From positions 1 to 43,466 of the forward strand of contig JANXAL010000050.1 of assembly GCA_025062325.1 (NCBI GenBank): a DNA stretch of 43,466 nucleotides, read 5' to 3'. How positions within the stretch are numbered: the stretch's first letter is position 1; each line of letters opens with the position of its first letter. The notes beneath the pieces were generated by a model. It did not search any database. It worked only from the letters and a program-made list of their open reading frames with translations, and was not told the DNA's origin. The translations under genes were made by a program, and so were the position numbers. Positions 15,989 to 24,893 of this stretch are shown here, piece by piece. The DNA is from Roseiflexus sp. GTDB taxonomy: Bacteria > Chloroflexota > Chloroflexia > Chloroflexales > Roseiflexaceae.

Positions 15989-17524
15989 ATGATACGCACG
16001 ATGAATACTCCCCTAACTACTATTGACGCCTTGCGACGCGCGGTGGCGCACGCGCCGAAACGCCCGTTCCTGCTGTTTGATGGGCGATCCTTCTCATATG
16101 AGGATGCTGCCGCAATCGCTGCCCGTTGGGCCGCGCGATTGCGTAGCACCGGCGTTGAACACGGGGATCGAGTGGCGTTGTTTCTGGAGAATAGTCCAGC
16201 GTTTGTCACTGCATATCTGGGTGCACATCTCATCGGCGCGATTGTGGTGCCTGTCAATACCCTGTATCGTCAGGTCGAGCTGCGCCACATCTTGAATGAC
16301 TCGGAGGCGAAGGTTGTTATTGTCGGCGATCAAGCGCATGCCGATCTCGTGTATCAGGCAGACGCTCCGGGCACGGTCATCTTCGCGTCTGAAGTCGCGC
16401 TGGAAGGCGCCGGTGACCTGCCAGACTGGTCACATGCGCCCGCACCAGCTGATCTGGCGCTGATCGGGTATACCTCTGGCACGACCGGGCGCTCCAAAGG
16501 TGCGATGCTCACCCACGCCAATCTCATGGCGAACAGCGCCGCTGTCACTCGCGCCTGGCGCTGGACGGAACGTGATCGCCTGCTGCTGACGCTGCCGCTG
16601 TTCCACATTCATGGTCTTGGAGTCGGTCTGAATGGCACATTGTATGCGGCAAGTACGGTCGATCTGCGGCGCGGCTTCGATGCGGCGGATGTACTCGATA
16701 CTCTGGCGCGCGGTGAGACGACGATGTTCTTCGGGGTGCCGACGATGTACGTCCGTTTGATCGCCGAAGCGCGTCGTCGGCGTTCCGCCGGAGCGCCGGT
16801 GCGTGTCGAGGGCATGCGTCTGTTTGTCTCCGGGTCGGCGCCGCTCAGCCCGCAAACCTTCGCCGAATTCGAGGAACTGTTCGGTCATCGCATCCTGGAA
16901 CGCTACGGCATGACCGAAACGGTGATGAACCTGACCAACCCCTACGATGGCGAACGCCGTCCTGGTACGGTGGGGATGCCATTTCCCGGACAAGAGGCGC
17001 GCATCGTTGATGTGCGCACCCGCCAGCCGCTCCCCGATGGCGAGATTGGCGAGATTCAGGTGCGCGGTCCGAATGTGTTCGTCGGGTACTGGCGCAACCC
17101 GCAGGCGACCGCCGAGGCGTTCGACGCTGACGGCTGGTTCAACACTGGCGACCTGGGATGGCGCAGCGCCGACGGGTATTTCACGATCACCGGACGCGCC
17201 CGCGAGTTGATTATCAGCGGCGGGTACAACATTTACCCACGCGAGGTCGAGGAAGTGTTGCTGGAGCATCCCGCCGTCGCCGAGGTCGCCGTGGTCGGTT
17301 TGCCCGATGCGGAGTTTGGCGAGCAGGTGGTGGCAGTGGTTGTGCCGGCAACACCGGTGACCGAGGGGCTGGAACAGGAATTGATCGACTGGTGCCGCGC
17401 ACGCCTGGCGAGTTACAAAAAACCGCGGCGGATTGTGTTTGTTTCGTCGCTGCCGCGCAACGCGCTGGGCAAGGTGCAAAAGCATGTGGTGCAACAGCAA
17501 CTGACCCCCTCAGGCGCAACCTGA
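15989..17524 (+). CDS. AMP-forming acyl-CoA synthetase, malonyl-CoA synthetase (MatB)-like
   Basis: A 511-residue ANL-superfamily ligase. The P-loop-like motif YTSGTTGRSKGAMLTHANL is near residue 160, YGMTE follows in the middle, GELIISGG-type hinge residues (RARELIISGGYNIYP) come later, and the catalytic Lys lies in LPRNALGKVQKH. NLTNPYDGERRPGTVGMPFPG and the FHIHGLGVGLNGTLY stretch resemble MatB/ACSF3 malonyl- or methylmalonyl-CoA synthetases, so a short dicarboxylate is a reasonable substrate, though not proven. An alternative ATG lies at 16001. It is 12 bases upstream of the FAD/Fe-S oxidoreductase gene and probably co-transcribed with it. Confidence 0.88.
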   Translation: MIRTMNTPLTTIDALRRAVAHAPKRPFLLFDGRSFSYEDAAAIAARWAARLRSTGVEHGDRVALFLENSPAFVTAYLGAHLIGAIVVPVNTLYRQVELRHILNDSEAKVVIVGDQAHADLVYQADAPGTVIFASEVALEGAGDLPDWSHAPAPADLALIGYTSGTTGRSKGAMLTHANLMANSAAVTRAWRWTERDRLLLTLPLFHIHGLGVGLNGTLYAASTVDLRRGFDAADVLDTLARGETTMFFGVPTMYVRLIAEARRRRSAGAPVRVEGMRLFVSGSAPLSPQTFAEFEELFGHRILERYGMTETVMNLTNPYDGERRPGTVGMPFPGQEARIVDVRTRQPLPDGEIGEIQVRGPNVFVGYWRNPQATAEAFDADGWFNTGDLGWRSADGYFTITGRARELIISGGYNIYPREVEEVLLEHPAVAEVAVVGLPDAEFGEQVVAVVVPATPVTEGLEQELIDWCRARLASYKKPRRIVFVSSLPRNALGKVQKHVVQQQLTPSGAT

Positions 17525-17536
17525 AAGGACGCCGCA

Positions 17537-20467
17537 ATGAATTATGATGATCTCGCTGCTGAACTGCGCGAATACGTCAAAGGCGACGTACAGACCGATG
17601 CGATTTCGCGCGCGCTGTACGCGACGGACGCGAGCATCTATCAGATTGAGCCTCTCGGCGTTGTGCTGCCGAAGGACGAGGCGGATGTCGCAGCAGTCGT
17701 GCAACTGGCGCGCCTGCGACGATTGCCGATTGTGCCGCGCGGCGGCGGCACCAGCCTGGCGGGGCAAGCAGTGGGGCGTGCCATCCATCTCGACTTCACC
17801 AAATATATGAACCGCCTGCTGGAGGTGAATGTCGCTGAACAGTGGGCATGGGTCGAACCGGGGATCGTCCTCGATCAGTTGAATGCGATGCTGGCGCCGC
17901 ATCATCTTCTGTTTGCGCCGGATGTTTCTCCGTCGAACCGTGCGACGATTGGCGGCATGATCGCCAATAATTCGTCCGGCATGTATTCGCTGGTGTACGG
18001 CAAAACCATTGATCACGTGCTGGAGTTGAAGGTGGTGCTGTCCGATGGCAGCATCACTGCCTTCCGTCCGCTCGATGAGGCGGAACTGCAGGCGCGGCTG
18101 GCGGATCCCGAACTTGAAGGGCGCATCTACCGCACGGTGGCGCGGCTGGCGCGCGATCACGCCGACGAAATTGCGCGGCGCTACCCCAAAGTGCTGCGGC
18201 GCGTCGGCGGGTACAACCTCGACGCATTCGTGCCCGTCAGCGAAAATGGGCACACGCGCTACGGCATCATGTTCGGTGCGCGCTCGCCCGACCGCCGCTT
18301 CAACATGGCGAACATGATCGTCGGCTCGGAAGGGACGCTGGCGCTGGTGCTGGCGGCGCGCCTGCGTCTCGTCCCACGCCCGAAGCATACCGCCATCGCC
18401 ATTCTGGAGTTCGAGACGCTTGATGCCGCGCTCGATGCGGTGGCGCCCTGTCTGGAATGCCAGCCAGCCGCCGTCGAACTGATGGACGACATCCTGCTTG
18501 ATCTGGCGCGCAAATCCCGCGAATACGCTCAGCATCTGGCGATGTTCGTCCAGGGAACGCCGGGTGCGCTGCTGCAGGTCGAGTTCTTTGGCGCAACCGA
18601 GGATGAAGTGCGCGCCGGCCTCTCGCGGCTGGAACAGCACCTGCGTCCCCGCTGCAGCGCCATCACTCACGTCGTTGAGGCGCGCCAGAAGAGCGCGGTG
18701 CTGGCAGTGCGCAAGGCGGGGTTGCCGTTGCTCCAGTCCCTCTCGCCCGACCTGAAACCCGAGACGTTCGTCGAGGACTCCGCCGTGCCGCCGGAAAAGT
18801 TGAACGTCTACCTGCGGCGCTTCCGCGACATCTGCCAGGCGCACGGCGTGCAGGTCGCCTTTTACGGGCATGCCAGCGTCGGCGTCATCCATGCCCGTCC
18901 GCTGCTCAACCTGAAGAATGCCGATGATGTGCGCAAGATGCGCGCGATTGCGGAGCAGATCAAAGACCTAGTGCTCGAGTTCGGCGGCGCGCTCTCCGGC
19001 GAACACGGGGACGGCATGCTACGCGCGGAGTTCAACCGCGCGTTGTTCGGCGAAACGCTGTACGAGGCGTTTCGTGAGATCAAGCATACGTTCGACCCTT
19101 ACGAGATCTTCAACCCCGGCAAAATCGTCGATGCCCCGCCGATGGATCGCAACCTGCGCTACGGGGAGCACTACCATCCGATCCGGTTGCACACCCACTT
19201 CCGTTTCAGCGACACCGGCGGCATCGTCGGCGCCGTTGAGTTGTGCAACGGCAATGGTCTGTGCCGCAAGGTCGCTGGCGGCACCATGTGCCCCAGTTAC
19301 ATGGTGACCCGCGACGAAGAACATTCGACACGCGGTCGCGCGAATGCGCTGCGCATGGTCTTTTCCGGCGCGCTTCCGCTCGATGCCCTCACCAGCACGC
19401 GGATGAAAGAGGTCATGGACCTCTGCCTGGAATGCAAAGGATGCACTGGCGAGTGCCCGTCGCGGGTCAATATGACGCGCCTGAAATCGGAGTGGCTGTC
19501 AATCTACTACGAGCAGCACGGCATTCCGCTGCGGTCGCGCATCTTCGGCAGCATCCGAACGATCAACGAACTGGGCAGCCGCCTGGCGCCGCTGGCGAAC
19601 CGTCTGCTCACACTGCCGTTCGTTCCGCCGCTCCAGGAACGGCTGATCGGCGTCAGTCGCTACCGCCGTCTGCCGCCGTTTGCGCCGCAGCCATTCCACC
19701 GCTGGTTTGCTGGCCGCCAGGAGTCGGTCGATGCCGACCGTCCCTCAGTTGTGCTCTTTCCCGACACCTTCGCCGACTACAACGATCCGCACATCGCACA
19801 GGCGGCGGTGCGCGTGCTGGAAGCCGCCGGATACCGCGTGCTCCTGCCGACGCGCCGCATTTGTTGCGGACGTCCGCAGATCTCGAAGGGGTTGCTGAAA
19901 GAGGTCAAGGCGCTGGCGCAACGCCAGCTTGACGCGCTTGGACCCTACGCCGCTGTGGGCATTCCAATCGTTGGGCTTGAGCCGAGCTGCATTCTGACCT
20001 TCCGCGACGAATATCCCGACCTGCTTGATGACCCGCGCACCGCGACGCTGGCGCAGATGTCGTTCCTGTTCGACGAGTTCCTGGCGCGCGAGGTGCGCGC
20101 CGGTCGCGCAAGCTTGCGCTTTCGTGAACAGGCGCCGCGCCGCTACCTGTTCCACGGTCACTGCCACCAAAAGGCGCTGATCGGCAGCCATCACGCATTG
20201 GCGCTGCTCCGCATGATCCCCGGCGCCGATGCGCGCGAGGTCGATAGCGGCTGTTGCGGCATGGCGGGTTCCTTCGGCTATGAAGCAGAGCATTACGCCA
20301 TCTCGCAGAAGATCGGCGAGCGGGCGCTCTTCCCGGCAGTGCGCGCTCTGCCTGCCGACGCAGAGATTGTTGCGATGGGAACCAGTTGCCGTCAGCAGAT
20401 TGCCGATGGGACCGGGCGACGCGCGCGGCACCTCGCTGAAGTGTTGGCAGATGCACTCGCAGAGTAG
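17537..20467 (+). CDS. FAD-linked / 4Fe-4S / CCG-domain oxidoreductase (D-2-hydroxyacid dehydrogenase type)
   Basis: A 976-residue fusion with four parts. An N-terminal FAD-binding domain has PRGGGTSLAGQAVG at residues 67-80. An FAD-oxidase C-terminal domain contains LSGEHGDGMLR. A ferredoxin-like part (about 565-645) has CNGNGLCRKVAGGTMCPSY and CLECKGCTGECP. Finally there are two CCG/CCGR domains (RRICCGRP and DSGCCGMAGSFGYE). This is the architecture of YdiJ/GlcD-GlcF-like D-lactate or glycolate dehydrogenases that pass electrons toward quinone. Substrate is inferred only as a 2-hydroxyacid. AAAGGA precedes the ATG. Confidence 0.92.
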   Translation: MNYDDLAAELREYVKGDVQTDAISRALYATDASIYQIEPLGVVLPKDEADVAAVVQLARLRRLPIVPRGGGTSLAGQAVGRAIHLDFTKYMNRLLEVNVAEQWAWVEPGIVLDQLNAMLAPHHLLFAPDVSPSNRATIGGMIANNSSGMYSLVYGKTIDHVLELKVVLSDGSITAFRPLDEAELQARLADPELEGRIYRTVARLARDHADEIARRYPKVLRRVGGYNLDAFVPVSENGHTRYGIMFGARSPDRRFNMANMIVGSEGTLALVLAARLRLVPRPKHTAIAILEFETLDAALDAVAPCLECQPAAVELMDDILLDLARKSREYAQHLAMFVQGTPGALLQVEFFGATEDEVRAGLSRLEQHLRPRCSAITHVVEARQKSAVLAVRKAGLPLLQSLSPDLKPETFVEDSAVPPEKLNVYLRRFRDICQAHGVQVAFYGHASVGVIHARPLLNLKNADDVRKMRAIAEQIKDLVLEFGGALSGEHGDGMLRAEFNRALFGETLYEAFREIKHTFDPYEIFNPGKIVDAPPMDRNLRYGEHYHPIRLHTHFRFSDTGGIVGAVELCNGNGLCRKVAGGTMCPSYMVTRDEEHSTRGRANALRMVFSGALPLDALTSTRMKEVMDLCLECKGCTGECPSRVNMTRLKSEWLSIYYEQHGIPLRSRIFGSIRTINELGSRLAPLANRLLTLPFVPPLQERLIGVSRYRRLPPFAPQPFHRWFAGRQESVDADRPSVVLFPDTFADYNDPHIAQAAVRVLEAAGYRVLLPTRRICCGRPQISKGLLKEVKALAQRQLDALGPYAAVGIPIVGLEPSCILTFRDEYPDLLDDPRTATLAQMSFLFDEFLAREVRAGRASLRFREQAPRRYLFHGHCHQKALIGSHHALALLRMIPGADAREVDSGCCGMAGSFGYEAEHYAISQKIGERALFPAVRALPADAEIVAMGTSCRQQIADGTGRRARHLAEVLADALAE

Positions 20468-20501
20468 CGATACCGTCACTCAGCGATAGCGGTTTCTTCC
20501 C

Positions 20502-20530
20502 TTGTTATTTCTCATGCCGCGTGCTATGAT
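20502..20530 (+). promoter_or_regulatory. Sigma-70-type promoter of the kimA leader
   Basis: TTGTTA at 20502-20507 and TATGAT at 20525-20530 are separated by exactly 17 bases. Transcription would start near 20537, giving a leader of about 220 bases before the transporter ATG. Confidence 0.7.
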
Positions 20531-20536
20531 CTGAGA

Positions 20537-20646
20537 ACACGAAGGGGGATAATCCTCCTGGCGGCATCTTCGGAAGAGTGCCGCCCGCATTGGAAAGAAG
20601 TCAGCAGCATCTCCGAAGCCCGAGCAGAAGCCTGAAAGTAAACAGC
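20537..20646 (+). ncRNA. Structured leader, candidate c-di-AMP (ydaO-type) riboswitch
   Basis: The RNA begins with a conserved-looking GGGGGA (20544-20549). It then forms a perfect hairpin with GGCGGCA/TGCCGCC arms around TCTTCGGAAGAG (about 20560-20585) and ends with CCGAAGCCCGAGCAGAAGCC, which resembles the conserved 3' core of ydaO RNAs (CCGAACCCGUCAGC). It sits between a good promoter and a strong intrinsic terminator upstream of a KimA-type K+ importer, the gene class classically controlled by c-di-AMP riboswitches. The core matches imperfectly by eye, so the ligand is inferred from context. Confidence 0.5.
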
Positions 20647-20704
20647 GCGGTCGGCATGTGGTGATCAGCGACGATGATCCCCGCAGTGCGGACCGCTTTT
20701 TATT
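20647..20704 (+). terminator. Intrinsic terminator inside the kimA leader
   Basis: Arms GCGGTC (20647-20652) and GACCGC (20691-20696) close a long stem. It continues with GCA/TGC and GTGGTGATCA/TGATCCCCGC around a seven-base loop, then TTTTTATT. It ends 53 bases before the transporter ATG, as expected for a terminator-type expression platform. Confidence 0.75.
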
Positions 20705-20757
20705 CGATGCCGATTCCCTCTGGTCGTGCGACTGAGATGAGGGAGCAACGATAGCAT

Positions 20758-22602
20758 ATGATCGCAGAACTCAAACGCCTGGTCGTTGGCCGACCGCTCG
20801 CCAACGAACAGTTAGTCCACGAACGATTGCCCAAGCGCCTGGCGCTTGCCGTCTTCTCGTCTGACGCGCTCTCATCGACGGCATACGCTACAGAGGCGAT
20901 TCTGATTGTCCTTTCGGCGGCTGGCGCAGCAGCGCTCTGGCTTGCCACTCCGCTCGCACTAGGCATCGCCGTGCTGCTGCTGACTGTCGCGTTTTCTTAT
21001 AGCCAGACGATCAAAGCCTACCCGCAGGGAGGCGGCACCTACATCGTTGCACGGGAAAATCTGGGCACAATCCCATCGCTCACAGCAGCGTCGGCGCTGT
21101 TGATCGACTACATCCTGACTGTCGCAGTCAGTATGTCGGCAGGAGTGGCGGCGATCACCTCCGCCTGGCCTGTGCTTGAACCGTACCGTGTCGAACTGGC
21201 TGTGGGGTTGATCGGTCTGGTCAGCCTGGCGAATCTGCGCGGCGTCAAGGAGTCGGGCGCAATGTTCGCTGTCCCGACGTACACCTTCGTTGCCAGTATG
21301 TTTCTGCTGATTGGCGCCGGATTGTGGAATGTCATCACCGGCAATGTCACTCCTGCGCCGCCGCCGCAGACGCCGCACCTGCCCGCAGAGCCTAGTGCGC
21401 TCTCATTGTTCCTGATTCTGCGCGCATTTGCAGCGGGTTGTACGGCGTTGACCGGCATCGAAGCGATTGCCGACGGCGTGCCCGCTTTTAAGAAGCCGGA
21501 GGCGCGCAATGCTACGATCACGCTGGCGATCATGGCGGTGCTGCTCGTCACCATGTTCCTTGGCATTACGGTGCTGGCAAATGCGTATCATATCATTCCC
21601 GACGGCAGCCACGAGCCGGAGACAGCGAACTCGCAACTTGCGCGCGCGATTTTCGGCGCAGGGTCGCCGTTCTACTTCCTGCTCCAGCTTGCCACAATGG
21701 CAATCCTGGTGCTGGCATCGAACACGGCATTCGCCGATTTCCCGCGCCTGGCATATTTCCTGGCGCGCGACCGCTACTTTCCGCGCCAGTTCACCCAGCG
21801 CGGCGACCGACTGGTCTTCTCGAACGGCATCGTGGCGCTGGGGCTGATCGCATCGATTCTGGTGGTCGCCTTCCACGCGCGTGAACAGGCATTGTTGCCG
21901 CTCTACGCCGTTGGCGTGTTCATCTCATTCACCATCTCGCAGATTGGTATGGTGCAGCGCTGGCGGCGGGTGAAGACGCCGGGGTGGCGGCGCAGCGCCA
22001 TAATCAACGGCTTTGGCGCGCTGATGACTGGCATTGTGATGCTGGTGCTGGCAGTGACGAAGTTCCGCGAAGGAGCGTGGGCGGTATTGCTGCTCATTCC
22101 GATTATGGTGATCGTCCTGCTGAATATCCACAGCCACTACGTTGCCGTCGCCGAGCAGTTGTCACTGGAAGGCGCGCCGCGCCCCTCGCCGGTGCGGCGT
22201 CACACGGCGCTGGTGCTGGTCAGCGGCGTGCATCGCGGCGTCATTCCAGCGCTGCAATACGCGCTGTCGATCGCGCCCGACAATGTCACGGCAGTATATG
22301 TCGATCTCGATGCGGAGGATACGGAGAAGATCAGGCGCAAGTGGAACGAGTGGGGGTGCGGCATTCCGTTGGTCATTCTGCCGTCGCCATATCGCTCACT
22401 GATGCAGCCGCTGCTCCAGTACATCGACGAAGTCGAAGCGCGCTATGACGACGACGTGCTGACGATCATTCTACCGGAGTTCGTGCCCTCGAAATGGTGG
22501 CAGTACATGCTCCACAATCAGACCGGGCTGCAACTCAAAGCTGCGCTTTTCTTCAGCCGCGGCAAGGTGGTGACGAGCGTGCCGTACCATCTAGAGCATT
22601 GA
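20758..22602 (+). CDS. kimA: KimA/YdaO-type K+ importer (APC superfamily)
   Basis: The 614-residue protein has the length and layout of Bacillus KimA: about twelve membrane segments followed by a soluble C-terminal domain (about residues 465-614). Family marks are the N-terminal FSSDALSSTAYATEAIL, SQTIKAYPQGGGTYIVA in TM2-3, and LTGIEAIADGVPAFKKPE. These proteins import K+ with high affinity using the proton gradient and are inhibited by c-di-AMP. The ATG at 20758 follows GAGGGAG by about 13 bases. The preceding leader and terminator argue for conditional expression. An amino-acid permease role is a less likely alternative. Confidence 0.85.
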   Translation: MIAELKRLVVGRPLANEQLVHERLPKRLALAVFSSDALSSTAYATEAILIVLSAAGAAALWLATPLALGIAVLLLTVAFSYSQTIKAYPQGGGTYIVARENLGTIPSLTAASALLIDYILTVAVSMSAGVAAITSAWPVLEPYRVELAVGLIGLVSLANLRGVKESGAMFAVPTYTFVASMFLLIGAGLWNVITGNVTPAPPPQTPHLPAEPSALSLFLILRAFAAGCTALTGIEAIADGVPAFKKPEARNATITLAIMAVLLVTMFLGITVLANAYHIIPDGSHEPETANSQLARAIFGAGSPFYFLLQLATMAILVLASNTAFADFPRLAYFLARDRYFPRQFTQRGDRLVFSNGIVALGLIASILVVAFHAREQALLPLYAVGVFISFTISQIGMVQRWRRVKTPGWRRSAIINGFGALMTGIVMLVLAVTKFREGAWAVLLLIPIMVIVLLNIHSHYVAVAEQLSLEGAPRPSPVRRHTALVLVSGVHRGVIPALQYALSIAPDNVTAVYVDLDAEDTEKIRRKWNEWGCGIPLVILPSPYRSLMQPLLQYIDEVEARYDDDVLTIILPEFVPSKWWQYMLHNQTGLQLKAALFFSRGKVVTSVPYHLEH

Positions 22603-22618
22603 TCCCTCCAGTGGTGCT

Positions 22619-22804
22619 CTCAAGCATGGAGTTTTTCAGACGCGAGGGGTGTTTGCCTTGTCCAGACGCCTTTTTTGCCCTCGTCCTCCCTGCCTCTTTC
22701 TCCCACCTCACGAGTGTAGAGTTTTTGGGGGAATAGATGTTTTCCGCATCCTGATGCCCTGTTTCCCCTCATCCCCCCTATCCCCTTCTCCCACCCCCCT
22801 GCAC
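22619..22804. repeat. Two half-units of the ~175-bp dispersed palindromic repeat
   Basis: Two successive partial copies begin at about 22619 and 22707. Each starts with a CTCAcgAGTGTAGAGTTTTT-like end followed by TGTTTGCC/TTTTCCGC, GATGCCC, TTTCCCCTCATCCCCCC and CTTCTCCCAC, and stops where the full unit would turn around. They directly precede a full copy at 22805-22981. No gene is supported here; the open frames are low-complexity. Confidence 0.7.
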
Positions 22805-22981
22805 CTCACAAGTGTAGAGTTTTTGGAGTGCGATAGATGTTTGCCGCGTCCAGATGCCCTTTTTCCCCTCATCCCCCCGACCCCCTTCTCCCACAAGGGG
22901 AGAAGGGGGAGTTGGGGCGTCCCGACGCCCAATACGGGCGATTCAACGTGAGGTCGTAATGGAAAACTCTCCCCTTGTGAG
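22805..22981. repeat. Full ~177-bp MITE-like element with terminal inverted repeats
   Basis: The left end CTCACAAGTGTAGAGTTTT matches the reverse complement of the right end at 17 of 19 positions. Internally it has a C-rich arm (CCCCTTCTCCCACAAGG) pairing with AAGGGGAGAAGGGGG, so the whole unit can fold on itself. Other full copies lie at 28833-29006 and 33162-33336. It encodes nothing obvious. The right end abuts the decayed antitoxin gene. Confidence 0.75.
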
Positions 22982-23019
22982 CAGTGACACACCCCTGCCG
23001 ACGCTGCCCGCCGTTGGTA

Positions 23020-23210
23020 CGCCTGCCACCCTGATGATGACCTCGCGGAGGAGTCGTACACCCTTAAGCTCGGTAAATGGGATCTGATCCTCAGGCATCA
23101 GGATAAAACTCTGTCCATCACGACGCTGAATGCGTACCGCCCATCGCGGTAGGCCTGCTCAAGAAGAGCGGCGAAGTTTTGACGGGCTTCAAAAAGGTAT
23201 AGCTCTTCAC
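23020..23210 (-). pseudogene. Decayed Phd/YefM-type antitoxin
   Basis: Reading the minus strand from a GTG at 23210, the frame gives VKSYTF, then shifts at a run of five T to EARQNFAALLEQAYRDG. It shifts again to VRIQRRDGQSFILMPEDQ and IPFTELKGVRLL. Joined, these three pieces make a standard Phd/YefM antitoxin, as found with VapC toxins. Two frame changes in fewer than 100 codons mean that it is no longer functional as written, unless there are sequence errors. The GTG overlaps the TGA of the toxin remnant. The exact lower end is uncertain because the tail is degenerate. Confidence 0.65.
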
Positions 23211-23504
23211 GATGTCACCTCCACAAGGCCAATCCGGGCAGCGCGGGCAGCAGTTTGCAGTCCGCTATCGAGGCTGATAAGCGGACAGAGCTGCTGGTGA
23301 GCACAGACAACGAAATAAGCATGCGTAAATCTGGAGTTGCTCCACGACACGAATCGTCTCATCAAGCGGAACCTCGAGAAAACGGATCGGTATCTTGTGG
23401 TACTCCAGCAGCGCCTGGAGCGCTTCAGGCAGGGTAATACGCTTCCGCCTGAGCATAGCGGAGAGAGCAATACCGATTTCCCAAAGGGTCGCGGGTCGGC
23501 GCAA
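23207..23504 (-). pseudogene. Decayed VapC-type PIN-domain toxin
   Basis: One frame gives TLWEIGIALSAMLRRKRITL and then the EALQALLEYHKIPIRFLEV and VVEQLQIYA segments. Near 23320 it must shift to AYFVVCAHQQLCPLISLDSG and then LVEVTS. Together these are the middle and C-terminal parts of a VapC ribonuclease. The shift falls where the conserved YDAY catalytic Asp should be, so that residue is lost, and no N-terminal D-x-S-V strand is recognisable upstream. Both the truncation and the frameshift argue for decay. The remnant of its antitoxin follows directly. Confidence 0.7.
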
Positions 23505-23749
23505 TAATAGCCCAGGTTACCTAATTGCTCGCTGTCTTGTCTCGTGACTGCGCGTGGCGCTGATACTCGCTGCATGTCGTGCGCCTTCTGACCTGTGCTC
23601 AGTTGTATCCTGCCGCGATCCAGGTGTCAATGCAGCATGATCCGTAAGCATCCGTCTCAATCCATGCGCATCCGTGTGCTATTCCTGTCACGCCAGAGGT
23701 TGCCGCTGACGCTGATCCAACTGCGCTCCTGCATTGACAATGCAGGATG
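23505..23749. other. Non-coding interval between toxin remnant and menH
   Basis: No gene is supported. It holds a degenerate ATCCGTG-type repeat arm at about 23640-23692 and a perfect inverted repeat with CCTGCATTG/CAATGCAGG arms and a one-base centre at 23728-23746, just past the menH stop. The palindrome has no T-run on either side, so a terminator role is doubtful. Confidence 0.5.
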
Positions 23750-24577
23750 TCAATCCGGTCCCCAATGGCTGATGAACTCGAGCACTCGCTCCGCGAACTC
23801 CGCCGGGCGTTCGAGGTGCGGCGCATGTCCGGCGCCCTCGATGATCTGATGAGTCATTGTCGGGCAACGTGCGCACATCTCCCTGGCAATTATCGTAAAC
23901 TTCTCATCAAGCGCGCCGGTGATTGCCAGCGTCGGAATAGTCAGATGCGGCAGGTCGTCCCAGAACGACGGCTGCGCGCCGGTTCCCATGCTGCGGAGAC
24001 TGGCAGCCAGTCCTGCTGGCATGTTGCGCAGGCGCTGCATGCGCAGGCGCTGCCGCACGTCGGGCGGCAACTGGCGCTGACTCGCCCACAGCGGCAACCG
24101 CTCCCACTCATCCACAAATGCTTCAATGCCATGTTGTTCAATGCGCGCGGCAAGCGCTTCGTCTTGGGCGCGCCGCGCTGCGCGTTCCGCCTCGGTCGCC
24201 AGTCCTGGCGAGCCGCTCTCCAGAATCAGTGAGCGCACCGCATATGGGTGCAATACCGCAATGCCGAGCGCCAGCCGCGCCCCCATCGAGTACCCAAGCA
24301 GGTGCGCTGGCGTTGCCTTCAGATCGCGCAGCAGCGCAGCAATGTCGGCAGCGACTAGCGGCAACGCGCCGCGCGCCGGGTCCGATGGCGCGGGCGTGCG
24401 CCCGTGCCCCGGCAGGTCGATGCGGATCACCCGAAACCGCTGCGCAACGTGCGGGACAACCTCATCCCAACTGGCGCTGCTGCCGGTGAAGCCGTGGAGG
24501 AGAACGAGCGGAGCGCCGTCACCGGTGTCGAGATAGTGGTATGCGATCCTCGTTGAGGTATCGACCGGACTTCTCAT
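23750..24577 (-). CDS. menH: Alpha/beta hydrolase, MenH-like (SHCHC synthase)
   Basis: A 275-residue alpha/beta hydrolase of normal MenH length. The oxyanion-side motif is LLHGFTGSSASWDEV, the nucleophile is Ser97 in GYSMGAR, the acid is about Asp224 in GALDEKF, and the base is about His251 in GAGHAPHLE. RIDLPGHG and the FTGSS signature fit MenH, which forms SHCHC in menaquinone synthesis; a generic ester hydrolase is the alternative. The ATG at 24577, with AGGA upstream, gives the best family fit; a 54-residue extension has no homology-like features. No other men genes are in view. Confidence 0.75.
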   Translation of the reverse strand: MRSPVDTSTRIAYHYLDTGDGAPLVLLHGFTGSSASWDEVVPHVAQRFRVIRIDLPGHGRTPAPSDPARGALPLVAADIAALLRDLKATPAHLLGYSMGARLALGIAVLHPYAVRSLILESGSPGLATEAERAARRAQDEALAARIEQHGIEAFVDEWERLPLWASQRQLPPDVRQRLRMQRLRNMPAGLAASLRSMGTGAQPSFWDDLPHLTIPTLAITGALDEKFTIIAREMCARCPTMTHQIIEGAGHAPHLERPAEFAERVLEFISHWGPD

Positions 24578-24893
24578 TACCAATCCTGTGCAGGAGCATG
24601 AGACATCAGTGCGAGTCCTGACCTGATCCGTCTCGCTATCAAAGCGTTTGAGCCAAAGAGGCCGGTTCTGAAGCATACCCGCAGCCAGCATCTCCGTCAA
24701 CCGGCGTATCTCGACGATCACGCTATGTGAAGCAACCACTACCCGAAATTGCGCCAGACGCGCTACAATAAGAAGACTACAAGCGCATTATGCGCCACCG
24801 CAACGGTGCGGCAGATAACGGCGCCCTCGTTCTTCGCATGCTTCGCCCGGCGCTCTTCGCCGCCTCTTCCGGTGGCGCGCGGAGACGTTTGCG

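Noticed and set aside
22494-22990. Open frames over the C- and G-rich stretch after kimA
   Set aside because: They follow the MITE-like repeats, are low-complexity, lack ribosome binding sites and occur in both directions.
23728-23746. Perfect palindrome as a menH terminator
   Set aside because: It has a one-base centre and no T-run on the menH strand, so termination is not supported; the palindrome itself is real.
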